Positions 50,112-60,160 of a stretch of 64,000 nucleotides of DNA are shown here, one piece after another. The notes under the pieces are model-generated. The model worked only from the letters and a program-made list of their open reading frames with translations. It did no database searches and had not been told where the DNA came from. The stretch is from assembly GCF_900451005.1 (NCBI RefSeq), contig NZ_UGIB01000001.1:682001-746000 (forward strand). The letters are read 5' to 3'. This stretch comes from Helicobacter fennelliae (GTDB lineage: Bacteria > Campylobacterota > Campylobacteria > Campylobacterales > Helicobacteraceae). The translations under genes and the position numbers were made by a program. How positions within the stretch are numbered: position 1 is the stretch's first letter; each line of letters opens with the position of its first letter.

Positions 50112-51287
50112 ATGAAACAACCAAATACTAATCTTAGCAACAACCTTAGCACCAATCTTTTACTCAATGGATTCCGCAACAAAGATGTAATCCTAGCACT
50201 CTCAAAGCAAATACACACTGCCTCAAAGCATTTAGCAGCCCCGCTTAAAATCATGGAGGTATGCGGAGGGCATACGCATACGCTTATGCGCTATGGGCTT
50301 TTGCCTTTGCTTCCGCCAAATGTCGAATTTATCCATGGACCGGGCTGTCCTGTGTGTATCATGCCAAAAGCTAGAATCAACCAAGCCTTTGACATTGCGA
50401 TGCAAAAAGATGTGATTTTGATTACTTTAGGCGATATGCTCAAAGTCCCCGGAAGCAAAGGAAGCTTGCAAAATGCGCGATCACTTGGTGCTGATGTGCG
50501 GTTTGTGTATTCGCCAATGCAGATTCTAGAAATCGCCAAGCAGAATCCAGACAAAAAAATCGTGTATTTTGCGATAGGATTTGAGACGACTACGCCAATG
50601 AGTGCGGCAATCCTTAAGCATTGTATAGATCAAAACATCAAAAATGTGTTTTTTCATATCAATCATGTGCTTGTCCCGCCACCACTTGAAGCGATTCTAT
50701 CAAGCAAAGACTGCCAGATAAACGCCCTTATCGCGCCCTCCCATGTGAGCGTGATCGCAGGCGCGAAAATCTATCAGCCAATTTTGCAAAAATATACCAT
50801 TCCTATCGTTGTGTCCGGGTTTGAGCCTGTGGATATGATGCAAAGTATTTTGATGATTATAAATCAAGCGATCCACAATGACCCCAAGCTTGAAATCCAA
50901 TATTCACGCGTGGTGAGCTTTGAGGGCAATACAAAAGCCCAAGAGATTGTAGAGCGATTTTTTGAGCCAAGCAATAGTTTTGAGTGGCGAGGATTAGGCG
51001 AGATACCGCGCTCTTCGTTACGTTTGAGAGATGAATTTAGTGCCTATGATGCGCAAAAAGTCTTTGCCAATGTATTAAGCCAAGAGAGTGTCAGCGATAA
51101 TAAAGCCTGTCGCTGCGGCGATATTTTGCGCGGTATTTGTAAGCCATTTGACTGCAAAGTCTTTGGCAAATCCTGCACGCCCGAGCGTCCATTAGGAAGC
51201 TGTATGGTAAGCTCAGAAGGTGCTTGTGCGGCGTATTATAAATATGGATTCTCGTTTGCTCCACCTAACTCAAGCGCGACATCATAA
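50112..51287 (+). CDS. hypD: Hydrogenase maturation protein HypD
   Basis: A 391-residue iron-sulfur scaffold that holds Fe(CN)2CO with HypC. Conserved blocks: MEVCGGHTHTLMRYGL, FIHGPGCPVCIMP, YFAIGFETTTPMSA, and the C-terminal cluster region CRCGDILRGICKPFDCKVFGKSCTP. The first ~14 residues (Asn/Ser-rich) are poorly conserved. It is 151 bases from the DUF2147 gene; the spacer holds an A9 run and many AAAG tracts but no clear hairpin. Confidence 0.95.
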   Translation: MKQPNTNLSNNLSTNLLLNGFRNKDVILALSKQIHTASKHLAAPLKIMEVCGGHTHTLMRYGLLPLLPPNVEFIHGPGCPVCIMPKARINQAFDIAMQKDVILITLGDMLKVPGSKGSLQNARSLGADVRFVYSPMQILEIAKQNPDKKIVYFAIGFETTTPMSAAILKHCIDQNIKNVFFHINHVLVPPPLEAILSSKDCQINALIAPSHVSVIAGAKIYQPILQKYTIPIVVSGFEPVDMMQSILMIINQAIHNDPKLEIQYSRVVSFEGNTKAQEIVERFFEPSNSFEWRGLGEIPRSSLRLRDEFSAYDAQKVFANVLSQESVSDNKACRCGDILRGICKPFDCKVFGKSCTPERPLGSCMVSSEGACAAYYKYGFSFAPPNSSATS

Positions 51288-51618
51288 TCAAATCACGACA
51301 TCACAACTTATAAAAAGCAAAAGCAGAATCTAACCCCAACCAGAATCCACCAGCCAAATCCGACCGCCCAAATCCACTTGCCAGAATCCGACCGCCACCC
51401 GCCAGAACACCTACCAACGCAAAAGCACAAAACGCAAAAAACTTGCCACAACACATCAAGATTTTAAAAGCTAGATTCTGCTAGAATGAATAAAACTTGA
51501 TAATGTTATCAATCTTTTTGGCAAGAATCTTTTTGATAAGTATGTTTAAGATTTTGGCTTTAACCCCCAAAAGCCCCAAAAGCCAAAGTATAAATACACA
51601 AATAAAATGGAGTTGTAA
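51288..51618. other. 331-base spacer after hypD with CCAGAATCC-type repeats and a palindrome
   Basis: No gene is seen. The first half repeats CCAGAATCCACC and CCAGAATCCGACCGCC units in an unusually C-rich, A-rich strand. At 51497-51512 TTGATAATGTTATCAA is a 7-bp palindrome followed by TCTTTTT, so it could end hypD transcription weakly or be an operator. The last 40 bases lead to the wecA-like start with TGGAGTTGTAA. Confidence 0.45.
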
Positions 51619-52626
51619 ATGAATAGTATCTTGGTTTTGCTGTATATAGGCGTTTTTGCTATATGTTTGCTAAGTCTTTTTGCTGTGATATATGCGAGCA
51701 AAAAGTATCACCTCTTTATTGATTCTAATCTCTCTTCAAAGCCACAACGATTTCACTCTACACCCACTGCTAGAGCCGGAGGGCTTGGGATAATGCTAGG
51801 AAGTATATTTGGGATCACAGCGATTTTGGGGCTTGATATGTATTGGTGGTTTTTTATGGTTGGGGGGTTTGTGATTTTTCTTAGCGGGTTTGCAGAAGAT
51901 TGTGGCTATACACTAAGCCCCAAATTAAGACTTATATTGCAGTGTATCGGCGTGTGTATCGCACTAGTTGGTATGGATATTTGGATAAAGAGTTTGGGAC
52001 TTGGGTTTGAGTTTAGCTATGTCATTGGGCTTATTTTTAGTGTGTTTGCAGTCGTAGGTGTGTGTAATGCGATAAACATCATTGATGGCTTCAATGGCTT
52101 AAGTGGCGGGATAGTGCTTATTGTATGTCTTTCGCTTCTTGTCGTTTCATTTCAAGCGGATATCTTAGAGATTTTTTATCTTACACTTATTTTTGGCTGT
52201 GCGACTTTGGGATTTTTGGTGCTTAATTTTCCTCGCGGAAGGATATTTTTGGGTGATGGCGGGGCGTATTTTTTGGGATTTGCATTCGGGGTTATATTTA
52301 TCATTCTCACACAGACAAATAACTCAATCGTAAGCCCTTGGTATGGATTCTGCGTTATGGTGTATCCGATTTGGGAAGTGTTGTTTTCAATCGGACGCAA
52401 AAAATTATCCAATAAGCAAGCAATGCAACCTGATGGTTTGCATTTGCATATGCTTTTATACAAAAAACTCCGTAATAACCCGCTCACTTCGCTTATCATC
52501 GTTTGCGCAAATATACCCTTTGTCGCTTTGGCGACACTTTTTTATCCAAACACTTTCGTGCTTATCATCACTTCGCTTGTGTTTATTGTGGTGTATAGTT
52601 TGATTTATTTCCGACTTTTGAGATAG
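51619..52626 (+). CDS. Undecaprenyl-phosphate sugar-1-phosphate transferase, WecA/MraY family
   Basis: A 335-residue enzyme with about 10-11 membrane helices. Family motifs: TPTARAGGLGIMLG, the Asp-rich FAEDCGYTLSPKLRL (DD-type region is degenerate as EDCG), NAINIIDGFNGLSGG, FLGDGGAYFLGF and PDGLHLHMLLYKKL. These are the catalytic Asp and HIHH-like loops of WecA-type (not MraY) enzymes that start O-antigen or related polymers. The acceptor sugar is unknown. It precedes the AEC gene by about 100 bases. Confidence 0.86.
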   Translation: MNSILVLLYIGVFAICLLSLFAVIYASKKYHLFIDSNLSSKPQRFHSTPTARAGGLGIMLGSIFGITAILGLDMYWWFFMVGGFVIFLSGFAEDCGYTLSPKLRLILQCIGVCIALVGMDIWIKSLGLGFEFSYVIGLIFSVFAVVGVCNAINIIDGFNGLSGGIVLIVCLSLLVVSFQADILEIFYLTLIFGCATLGFLVLNFPRGRIFLGDGGAYFLGFAFGVIFIILTQTNNSIVSPWYGFCVMVYPIWEVLFSIGRKKLSNKQAMQPDGLHLHMLLYKKLRNNPLTSLIIVCANIPFVALATLFYPNTFVLIITSLVFIVVYSLIYFRLLR

Positions 52627-52727
52627 ATTCCATAGAAAATAGATTTAAAAATCTCAAACATTTTAAGTTTGCTACAAACTTGCAAGGGGTATGATTTGAC
52701 TTTGGATTTATAAATCTAGGAGTTTGT

Positions 52728-53654
52728 GTGCTTGTAGCGATTTATAGTGTTTTTGTGTTTATATTTTTGGGGTATTTTGCCAAAGTCATGAGAATGCTAG
52801 GCAATAGACAAGGCAATATTTTGCTTGGCTTTTTGCTAAATTTCTCACTGCCAGCAGCTATTTTTAATGGCGTATATCATTCAGAGATCACACTCTCGCT
52901 CATGCGCACATTTTTGGGTGCGTTTAGCTGTTCGCTTATTGGCGGGGTGTTGATTTTTCTAATCTCTTTTTATCTATGCAAATACCAAAAATCCCTTGCT
53001 GTAACAATGGCGTTTTTGGTTATGCTTCATAATACTTTGTTTTTGGGCGTGCCAATTGTTGGTGGTGCATTAGGAGAGGACGTCGCACACAAGGCTATTT
53101 TGTTTGATCAATTCTGCACTTCTATTCCGCTTGCAATCCTTACGCCACTTTTGATGAGCTTTTCGGGCAAGGGGGCTTTTACTATCCAAGCTGTGAGTAT
53201 GAGGCTTTTTAGAAATCCATTATTTCTAGCGATGATTACAGGCTTTGTCCTCAAATCACTTCCATTTAGGATTCCAGATGAGCTTTTTGCGCCTATCAAG
53301 GCTTTGGCTATTTGTGCGACTCCTGTTGCGTTATTTGCCATTGGCGTGCAGTTAAGCTTTGCTGATGTGAAGCTTGAGTGGAAAAACTCGCTTTTTGTGC
53401 TTGCGTTTGGAATGGGCGTTGTGCCAGTGCTATATCTTAGCTCGCTATTGATTCTTGCGCATGGCTTTGGAAAAATCATAGATATAGATTCTCAAATGGT
53501 TTTAATCGAAATTGCTATGCCGCCGCTTATCAGCTCCACAGCGATTATTTTGCGTGCTGGGCTTAATCACAAGCTTGCGATTTCTACGATTGTGATAGGG
53601 ATTTTTCTCTGTGGAGTTACCACGCCTCTTTGGATGGCTCTGAGTCGTTTATAA
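52728..53654 (+). CDS. AEC-family (auxin efflux carrier-like) transporter
   Basis: A 308-residue protein with about ten membrane helices arranged as two inverted halves. Family blocks include FLGYFAKVMRMLGNRQGNILLGFLLNFSLPAAIFNGVY, FLGVPIVGGALG, ALFAIGVQLSF and EIAMPPLISSTAIILRAGLNHKLA. In bacteria these carry malonate or other organic acids; substrate unknown here. It starts at GTG 52728 with TAGGAG upstream. Convergent with dapD. Confidence 0.83.
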   Translation: MLVAIYSVFVFIFLGYFAKVMRMLGNRQGNILLGFLLNFSLPAAIFNGVYHSEITLSLMRTFLGAFSCSLIGGVLIFLISFYLCKYQKSLAVTMAFLVMLHNTLFLGVPIVGGALGEDVAHKAILFDQFCTSIPLAILTPLLMSFSGKGAFTIQAVSMRLFRNPLFLAMITGFVLKSLPFRIPDELFAPIKALAICATPVALFAIGVQLSFADVKLEWKNSLFVLAFGMGVVPVLYLSSLLILAHGFGKIIDIDSQMVLIEIAMPPLISSTAIILRAGLNHKLAISTIVIGIFLCGVTTPLWMALSRL

Positions 53655-53767
53655 AGAAATTCTAGATTTTAAGATGAGTTTGCAAGGGTTTGCAAGGGTT
53701 TGATAGATTGTGAAGTTTTGAGCAAGGAGATAAGGCTAATCGCCTATCGACGAAGCGAAAAACAAAT

Positions 53768-53805
53768 CTCCCGTAAAATCGCTTAAAAGCTAGAATTTAG
53801 ATTCT
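53768..53805 (-). repeat. Dispersed 38-bp repeat, copy 2
   Basis: Near-identical to 20692-20729 (three mismatches in 38). It lies just before the end of dapD, in a 163-base spacer that also contains GGAGAT and ATCTCC about 40 bases apart as a possible larger hairpin. Confidence 0.7.
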
Positions 53806-53817
53806 CTGGAAACTAGA

Positions 53818-55029
53818 TTAATGCAGTGCGACATTTAGCTCGATTGTGCGGTTGCTGCGGAAGGCTATCATGCGTCCGGTTTTAGAATCTTGGCGGAAGT
53901 GGATTCCATGTTTGCCTGAGAGCTCGCGCCCTTTGTATAGCTCGCTTGGGTTTATCACAAAGCCCGGATTTATCTCTGCGATTTTCTCAGCTTGTGCTTT
54001 TGAGATCTCAAAGATCGTGCCAGCAAGCACCGCGATCCCGCCATCGACTATGCAGCCATCGCCAAGACTTATGCCTGTGGAGCTATTCACGCCTAGCAGG
54101 CAGTTTTTGCCAATGCTGATTGGCTCGCTATTTCCGCCGCTAAGCACGCCTAGGATACTCGCACCCCCGCCTACATCGCTACCCTCGCCCACAATCACAC
54201 TTGAGCTTATGCGCCCTTCATTCATACACGCGCCTAGCGCGCCTGCGTTGAAATTCACATAGCTAGCGCCGGGCATTTGCGTATAACCGCCCTTGCCTAG
54301 ATACGCACCAAAGCGCGTTTTAGCAGAATCTAGCAGGCGGATATTATCATATTGCGGGATCACCTGCATAAGATAGCGCGGGAATTTATCCACAAAATCA
54401 ATGCGCGGAAATTTATTTTTAAGCTTTAAGGCTATCTCATTTTTGCGCAAATATTCAAGCTCATAGGGCTTATTGCCGCTCCATGCGACATTGCTTAATA
54501 GCCCAAAGATTCCATCAAGCTGCAGACTTCTTAAAGGCGCCTTGCCCAAAGAGAGTGCCAAAAGCTTCATATATGCGCTCTCCACGCTCTCACACACAGA
54601 ATCTGCATAAAGCACGCAGAATCGATATTTTGCCTCGCCTTTTTTGTTAGTGAGCTTGCCTTTTTTGGCGATTTTGGCAAGCTCTAGGAGCACTTGGATA
54701 TTTTTATGCACACTCTCATCACTCAATGCTTCACTCAAAAATGGCTCAAAATGTCGCAATGCTTTATGGATAAATACCTCATTAATCGCATAAATCGCTT
54801 CATTTTGGCTTGATGAAATCACTTTGCATTCTTTTGCTACGTCGCAAAATACCGCATAACTTCCTAGATTCTCCTGCCAATTTAGCACAGGAAATGTCGC
54901 GCAAAGCACAGCATTACTGAGGTTTGCAAAATCTATACGCGCGATTCCAAACGCAAGGGGATTTTTGTAATTTTTTTGGTTTTGAAAATTCTCAACAAAA
55001 GCTTGAAACTGCTCACTCCGATCACTCAT
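53818..55029 (-). CDS. dapD: Tetrahydrodipicolinate N-succinyltransferase
   Basis: A 403-residue enzyme in the lysine/diaminopimelate pathway. It is the long type-2 DapD; blocks are LLSNVAWSGNKPYE, YDNIRLLDSAKTRFGAYLGKGGYTQMPGASYVNFNAG, and a hexapeptide coil from RISSSVIVGEGSDVGGGASI to IVDGGIAVLAGT. The GGGASILGVLSGG loop is characteristic. A clear AAAAGGAG ribosome site and TATAAT lie upstream. Its DNA is visibly richer in G+C than its surroundings, like gltB and gltD. Confidence 0.93.
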   Translation of the reverse strand: MSDRSEQFQAFVENFQNQKNYKNPLAFGIARIDFANLSNAVLCATFPVLNWQENLGSYAVFCDVAKECKVISSSQNEAIYAINEVFIHKALRHFEPFLSEALSDESVHKNIQVLLELAKIAKKGKLTNKKGEAKYRFCVLYADSVCESVESAYMKLLALSLGKAPLRSLQLDGIFGLLSNVAWSGNKPYELEYLRKNEIALKLKNKFPRIDFVDKFPRYLMQVIPQYDNIRLLDSAKTRFGAYLGKGGYTQMPGASYVNFNAGALGACMNEGRISSSVIVGEGSDVGGGASILGVLSGGNSEPISIGKNCLLGVNSSTGISLGDGCIVDGGIAVLAGTIFEISKAQAEKIAEINPGFVINPSELYKGRELSGKHGIHFRQDSKTGRMIAFRSNRTIELNVALH

Positions 55030-55334
55030 TTTTGACTCCTTTTGAAATATAAGGGCGTATTATACAATAAGTGTAGCAAGAAAAGTATAGTAAGAAATGC
55101 TTCTAGATTCTAACGCACTATGAAGACAAAGTGGTGAAATTATTAAGATATTGAGGATATTTTTAAGAAATTTTTCGTAATAATTACACTTTTATTTGCT
55201 AGCTCTTGATTCTTTAGATTTGGGTTTGATTGAAAGTAATTAAGGCTAGTATCCGCGCAAATCGCGCAAAAGATAAGGAAGCAAACAGAAAATGCAAAAG
55301 CACCAATAAACAGCAATCATAAAGGACACATCAA
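55030..55334. other. 305-base divergent promoter region of dapD and gltB
   Basis: No gene. On the minus strand TATAAT at 55064-55059 lies about 30 bases before dapD. On the plus side TAGTAT at 55247-55252, after a TTGATT, is a weak candidate for gltB, giving a leader of ~75 bases; a GGACAC-type ribosome site is the only one before the ATG at 55335. Confidence 0.4.
55059..55064 (-). promoter_or_regulatory. Putative -10 box (TATAAT, minus strand) for dapD
   Basis: Minus-strand TTGTATAATACG gives TATAAT about 30 bases before the dapD ATG, with AAAAGGAG between. Confidence 0.5.
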
Positions 55335-58300
55335 ATGAATCAGATACAAACAAATAACCACACACAATCTCACACAATCAACACAAACCCACATCAAAAC
55401 ACCCAAAACACTTATCATGATTCAATCAATTCTCACACTACAATCTCTGCAACAACTTCTCAAAGAGCAGAATCTAATCCACTAGAGCTTAAGCAAATAG
55501 GCTTATATGAAAGTAGCTTTGAGCATGATGCCTGCGGGATTGGCGCGGTGGCAAGTATTAAGGGCGAGCGCTCTTATCAAGTCATAAGTAGCGCGCTTAA
55601 TATCCTTATGCAGCTAGAGCATCGCGGTGGTGCGGGTGCTGAGGATAATACAGGCGATGGCGCGGGGATTCTTATCCAAATCCCGCATGAGTTTTTTAAA
55701 ACCCAAGATCTAGGCTTTGAGCTGGGCGAAGAGGGCGATTACGCCATAGCACAGGTGTTTCTCTCGCCTAATGCAGAGAGCAAGCAAAAGGGCAAGGAGA
55801 TCTTTTTACAAGTCTTACAAGAGCAAGGGCTAGAGTTTTTAGGACTTCGCGCAGTGCCTATAAACCCAAGCGACATTGGACCCACCGCGCGCAATGCAAT
55901 GCCCTTTTTCTTGCAAATCTTTGTGAGGCGCCCGCAAACTCTCGCGCGAGGGCTGGACTTTGAGCGCAAGCTCTATGTCGCAAGGCGCATAATTGAGAAG
56001 CGCGCAGCAGATGTGCCAAAATTTTATATCTGCTCCTTTTCCTCGCGCACGATAGTCTATAAGGGCATGCTTCTTTCCACGCAGCTAAGCGACTTCTATC
56101 TTGACTTTAAAGATGTGAATCTTAAAAGTGCCATTGCGCTGGTGCATTCGCGCTTTTCTACTAATACCTTTCCAAGCTGGGAGCGCGCACACCCAAACCG
56201 CTATATGGTGCATAATGGCGAGATAAACACAATTAAGGGCAATGTCGATGGGATCACCGCGCGCGAAGGGCTGTGTGAGAGTGAATATTTTGAGGACTTA
56301 AGCCAAGTTTTCCCAATTATCGCTAAGCCTAGCTCAGATTCTGCGATGTTTGATAATACGCTAGAGTTTTTAAGCCTCAATGGGCGCTCGTTAGAGGAAG
56401 CATTTATGATGATGATCCCAGAGCCTTGGAGTAAAAACCACAATATGGAACCTAAGCGTCGCGCGTTTTATGAATACCATTCCACGCTCATGGAGCCATG
56501 GGACGGACCAGCGTCGATTATCTTCACTGATGGCGTGATAATGGGCGCAAGCCTTGATAGGAATGGCTTTCGCCCAAGTCGTTACTACCTCACAAAAGAT
56601 AATCTGCTAATTCTAGCCAGCGAAACAGGCGCACTGAAAATCGATGAAAGTAATATTTTAGCCAAAAAGCGCCTGGAGCCAGGCAAAATCCTGCTTGTGG
56701 ATACTGCGCGCGGGCGCTTGGTGAGCGATAGCGAGCTAAAAGAGCAATACGCTAACGCAAGGCCTTACACAAAATGGCTGCAAAATCTCATCAAGCTTGA
56801 AAAGCTAGATTCTAAAGGCTATAAGGAGCGCTTTTTAGAATCTAGCGAGGTTTTACGCTTACAAAAAGCCTTTGGCTGGAGCTATGATGAGCTGAGCTCT
56901 AGCGTGCTTACAATGGCGCAAAATGGCAAGGAATCCTTGGCTGCGATGGGGATAGATACGCCACTAGCGGTGCTTGATGACAAGCCTCAGAATCTCTTTA
57001 GCTATTTTAAGCAGCTCTTTGCGCAAGTGACTAATCCGCCGCTTGATGCGATCCGCGAAGAGATCGTGACAAGTCAGAGAATCTACCTCGGGCGCGAGGG
57101 GAATTTGCTAAAGCCAAGTGAGCAAAACTGCAAGCGCGTAAAGCTCTCCCAGCCAATCATCAGCAATGAGGAACTCTATAAGATTGAAAATCTCAAAGGC
57201 TTTAAGGTCGCGCGCTTAAGCCTTACCTACAAATACAAAGAGCAGAGTTTAGAATCTGCGCTTGAGGCGCTTTTCACCCAAGCGCTTGAGAAAATAGAAT
57301 CTGGCAGCTCGATTTTAATCCTTAGCGATCGGGGCATTGATGAGCACACTTGCGCTATTCCCTCACTCCTGGCTGTTTCAGGGCTGCATAATTTCCTTGT
57401 GCGTAGGAATTTCCGCACGCATGCAAGTTTGGTTATAGAATCTGCTGAGCCGCGCGAGATCCACCACCTCGCCTGCTTGCTAGGCTATGGCGCAACCGCG
57501 ATAAACCCCTATCTTGTGTATGAAAGCCTGAATGTGCTGATTGCTAAAAATGATCTTAAGCTCACCTATGCGCAGGCGGTGCAAAACTATATCCACGCCG
57601 CAATGGGCGGGATCGTCAAAATCGCCTCAAAAATGGGAATCTCCACGATGCAGAGCTATAACGGCGCGCAGATTTTTGAAGCCCTAGGTATAGAATCTGG
57701 CGTGATTGAGAAGTATTTTACTTCCACGCCAAGTAAGATTGAGGGCATTACCTTAGAGGATATACAAAGTGATTACCTGCGTGTGCATAAGGCTGCCTTT
57801 GCCTCAAACACAAATGCGCTAGAATCTAAGGGCTTGCACGCCTGGCGCGCGGAGGGTGAGGAGCATTTGCTCGATCCTATGGTGATTTTTAAGCTCCAAG
57901 AATCCTGCAGGCGCGGGGATTATGAGCTCTTTAAAGAATACACTAGCCTTGTAGATTCTAAGCTTGTGAGCCTGCGCGACTGCCTAGAGTTTGACTTTAG
58001 TGAGGCGATAAGCATTAATGAAGTGGAGAGTGTAGATTCTATCGTGAAGCGCTTTAAAAGCGGGGCAATGAGCTATGGGAGTATCTCACAAGAGGTGCAT
58101 GAGTGCCTAGCGATCGCCATGAATCGCCTGCATGCTAAGAGTAACAGCGGTGAAGGCGGCGAAAACGCTGAGCGCTACAAACTTGCGCCAAATGGCGATA
58201 ACAAATCAAGCGCGATTAAGCAAGTGGCTAGTGGGCGCTTCGGCGTGGATATAGAATATCTTGTGAATGCCAAAGAGCTGCAAATAAAAGTCGCTCAAGG

Positions 58301-59954
58301 CGCAAAACCGGGCGAAGGCGGGCAGTTGCCGGGCTTTAAAGTCTATCCGTGGGTAGCAAAAGCGCGACATTCCACACCCGGCGTTACGCTCATTTCACCG
58401 CCACCACACCATGATATTTATTCAATCGAAGATTTAGCACAGCTCATTTATGACCTTAAAAACGCCAACACAGCGGCGAGTATTTCTGTCAAGCTCGTGA
58501 GTGAGGCTGGCATTGGCACCGTGGCTGCGGGCGTGGCAAAGGCTGGCGCGAATATTATCCTTGTATCTGGCTATGATGGTGGTACAGGGGCGAGCCCACG
58601 CACAAGTATTGCAAACGCTGGGCTTCCATGGGAGCTAGGACTAGCTGAGACACATCAGACACTAATCTTAAACCGCCTGCGCGATCGCGTGCGCCTTGAG
58701 ACTGATGGCAAGCTTTTAAGCGGGCGCGATCTGGCGGTAGCTACCTTGCTAGGGGCTGAAGAGTTTGGTTTTGCCACAGCGCCACTTATGGTGCTAGGCT
58801 GCACGATGATGCGCGTGTGCCACCTTAATACCTGCCCTTTTGGGATCGCAACGCAAGATGAGACCTTGCGCGATAGATTCAAAGGTAAGCCCGAATATGT
58901 GATGAATTTCATGCGCTTCATCGCTCAAGAGCTGCGCGAATATATGGCAAAGCTGGGATTTCGCAGTGTAGATGAGATGGTAGGGCGCGTGGATAAGCTC
59001 CGCCAAAAACGCCTGCCGGGCAAGGCTGGCAAAATAAACCTTGATCGTATGATAAAAGATCTAAGCACCTATAATAAGAGCGCGGTGCATTGCACGGGCT
59101 TTAAGGGTGCTAACCTTGATCGCACCATAGATTCTAAAATCCTGTTGCCACTGTGTAAGAATGCAATTAAGAAGGGCAGGAATATTAAGCTTTCACTTGA
59201 AGTGAGTAACCTCTCGCGCACCTTTGCTACGATCCTTTCAAGCGAAGTAACCAAAATCTATGGCGCGCAGGGGCTAAGAGAGGATTCTATCCAAATCACG
59301 GCTATTGGCAGCGCGGGCAATAGCTTTGGCGCGTTTCTCAACCACGGCATCACGCTTGAAATCATAGGTGATAGCAACGACTACTTAGGCAAGGGCTTAA
59401 GCGGTGGGAAGATCATCGCTAAGACTTCGCCGCATTTTAGCGCGAGCGCAGAGGAGAACATCATTGTAGGTAATGCCTGCCTCTATGGCGCGAGTGCGGG
59501 GGAAGTGTATCTTGATGGGATCGCGGGCGAGCGCTTTTGCGTGCGTAACTCTGGCGTGAGCGCGGTGGTGCTAGGTATGGGCGTGCATGGCTGTGAGTAT
59601 ATGACAGGCGGGCGCGTGCTTGTGCTAGGCGATGTGGGTGAGAACTTCGCCGCGGGCATGAGCGGGGGCTATGTGTATATTTTGGGGCAGCACAATATCC
59701 CGCGCGTAAATAGCGAGCTAGTGGATATCCGCGCGCTAGATGAAAGCGATGAGCGCGAGATAAAGCAGTGGCTAGAGCGCCACATCACCTATACAGAATC
59801 TAATAAGGCAAAGCAGGTGCTTAAATACTTTGATAAAAACGACTTTTTCAAGGTCCTACCTCGCGACTATGAGCGCGCGCTCAAAGCCCTTGAAGCGTGC
59901 AAAAATAAAGAGAATCCAGAGCTCGCAGCGTTTTTGGAGATAGCAAAGGGGTAG
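55335..59954 (+). CDS. gltB: Glutamate synthase large subunit
   Basis: A 1539-residue flavin/iron-sulfur enzyme that makes two glutamates from glutamine and 2-oxoglutarate. The N-terminal glutamine amidotransferase begins at catalytic Cys67 (SFEHDACGIGAVASI) after an unusually long, Asn/Thr/His-rich leader of 66 residues; in the family, a leader is cut to expose this Cys. FMN/Fe-S synthase domain blocks include MSYGSISQEVHECLAIAMNR, NSGEGGEN, GAKPGEGGQLPGFKV, VSGYDGGTGASPRTS and the Cys cluster CTMMRVCHLNTCPFGIATQ. The C-terminal beta-helix (GXGXG) region ends near the stop. It is GC-richer than flanking genes. A methyltransferase remnant starts 2 bases after it. Confidence 0.95.
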   Translation: MNQIQTNNHTQSHTINTNPHQNTQNTYHDSINSHTTISATTSQRAESNPLELKQIGLYESSFEHDACGIGAVASIKGERSYQVISSALNILMQLEHRGGAGAEDNTGDGAGILIQIPHEFFKTQDLGFELGEEGDYAIAQVFLSPNAESKQKGKEIFLQVLQEQGLEFLGLRAVPINPSDIGPTARNAMPFFLQIFVRRPQTLARGLDFERKLYVARRIIEKRAADVPKFYICSFSSRTIVYKGMLLSTQLSDFYLDFKDVNLKSAIALVHSRFSTNTFPSWERAHPNRYMVHNGEINTIKGNVDGITAREGLCESEYFEDLSQVFPIIAKPSSDSAMFDNTLEFLSLNGRSLEEAFMMMIPEPWSKNHNMEPKRRAFYEYHSTLMEPWDGPASIIFTDGVIMGASLDRNGFRPSRYYLTKDNLLILASETGALKIDESNILAKKRLEPGKILLVDTARGRLVSDSELKEQYANARPYTKWLQNLIKLEKLDSKGYKERFLESSEVLRLQKAFGWSYDELSSSVLTMAQNGKESLAAMGIDTPLAVLDDKPQNLFSYFKQLFAQVTNPPLDAIREEIVTSQRIYLGREGNLLKPSEQNCKRVKLSQPIISNEELYKIENLKGFKVARLSLTYKYKEQSLESALEALFTQALEKIESGSSILILSDRGIDEHTCAIPSLLAVSGLHNFLVRRNFRTHASLVIESAEPREIHHLACLLGYGATAINPYLVYESLNVLIAKNDLKLTYAQAVQNYIHAAMGGIVKIASKMGISTMQSYNGAQIFEALGIESGVIEKYFTSTPSKIEGITLEDIQSDYLRVHKAAFASNTNALESKGLHAWRAEGEEHLLDPMVIFKLQESCRRGDYELFKEYTSLVDSKLVSLRDCLEFDFSEAISINEVESVDSIVKRFKSGAMSYGSISQEVHECLAIAMNRLHAKSNSGEGGENAERYKLAPNGDNKSSAIKQVASGRFGVDIEYLVNAKELQIKVAQGAKPGEGGQLPGFKVYPWVAKARHSTPGVTLISPPPHHDIYSIEDLAQLIYDLKNANTAASISVKLVSEAGIGTVAAGVAKAGANIILVSGYDGGTGASPRTSIANAGLPWELGLAETHQTLILNRLRDRVRLETDGKLLSGRDLAVATLLGAEEFGFATAPLMVLGCTMMRVCHLNTCPFGIATQDETLRDRFKGKPEYVMNFMRFIAQELREYMAKLGFRSVDEMVGRVDKLRQKRLPGKAGKINLDRMIKDLSTYNKSAVHCTGFKGANLDRTIDSKILLPLCKNAIKKGRNIKLSLEVSNLSRTFATILSSEVTKIYGAQGLREDSIQITAIGSAGNSFGAFLNHGITLEIIGDSNDYLGKGLSGGKIIAKTSPHFSASAEENIIVGNACLYGASAGEVYLDGIAGERFCVRNSGVSAVVLGMGVHGCEYMTGGRVLVLGDVGENFAAGMSGGYVYILGQHNIPRVNSELVDIRALDESDEREIKQWLERHITYTESNKAKQVLKYFDKNDFFKVLPRDYERALKALEACKNKENPELAAFLEIAKG

Positions 59955-59956
59955 AT

Positions 59957-60160
59957 GTGGTAGCAATCAGCAAGTTTTTTACCCCAACTTTTGAGAGCAA
60001 AGATTCTCTTTTTGACCTTTATCAAGGCGACTGTAATGATTTTTTGCCAAGATTTAAGGGGCAGTTTGACTTACTCTTTGCCGATCCTCCTTATTTTCTC
60101 TCAAATGATGGCTTAAGTATCCAAAGTGGAAAAATCGTAAGTGTAAATAAAGGTGAGTGA
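59957..60160 (+). pseudogene. 5' remnant of a beta-class N6-adenine DNA methyltransferase
   Basis: A 67-codon frame starting at GTG just after gltB. It codes FESKDSLFDLYQGDCNDFLP, then FDLLFADPPYFLSNDGLSIQ and GKIVSVNKGE, the start of a beta-type adenine methyltransferase (catalytic DPPY before the AdoMet motif). It stops at TGA 60158-60160, exactly where the next gene starts (GTGATG). Its motif I, target recognition and C-terminus are missing, so it cannot methylate DNA. The cut at VNKGE suggests that the rest was replaced when the downstream methyltransferase arrived. Confidence 0.75.

Noticed and set aside
51860-51880. G6 run in the wecA-like gene as a phase switch
   Set aside because: Six bases are too short for likely slippage, and the frame is intact around it.
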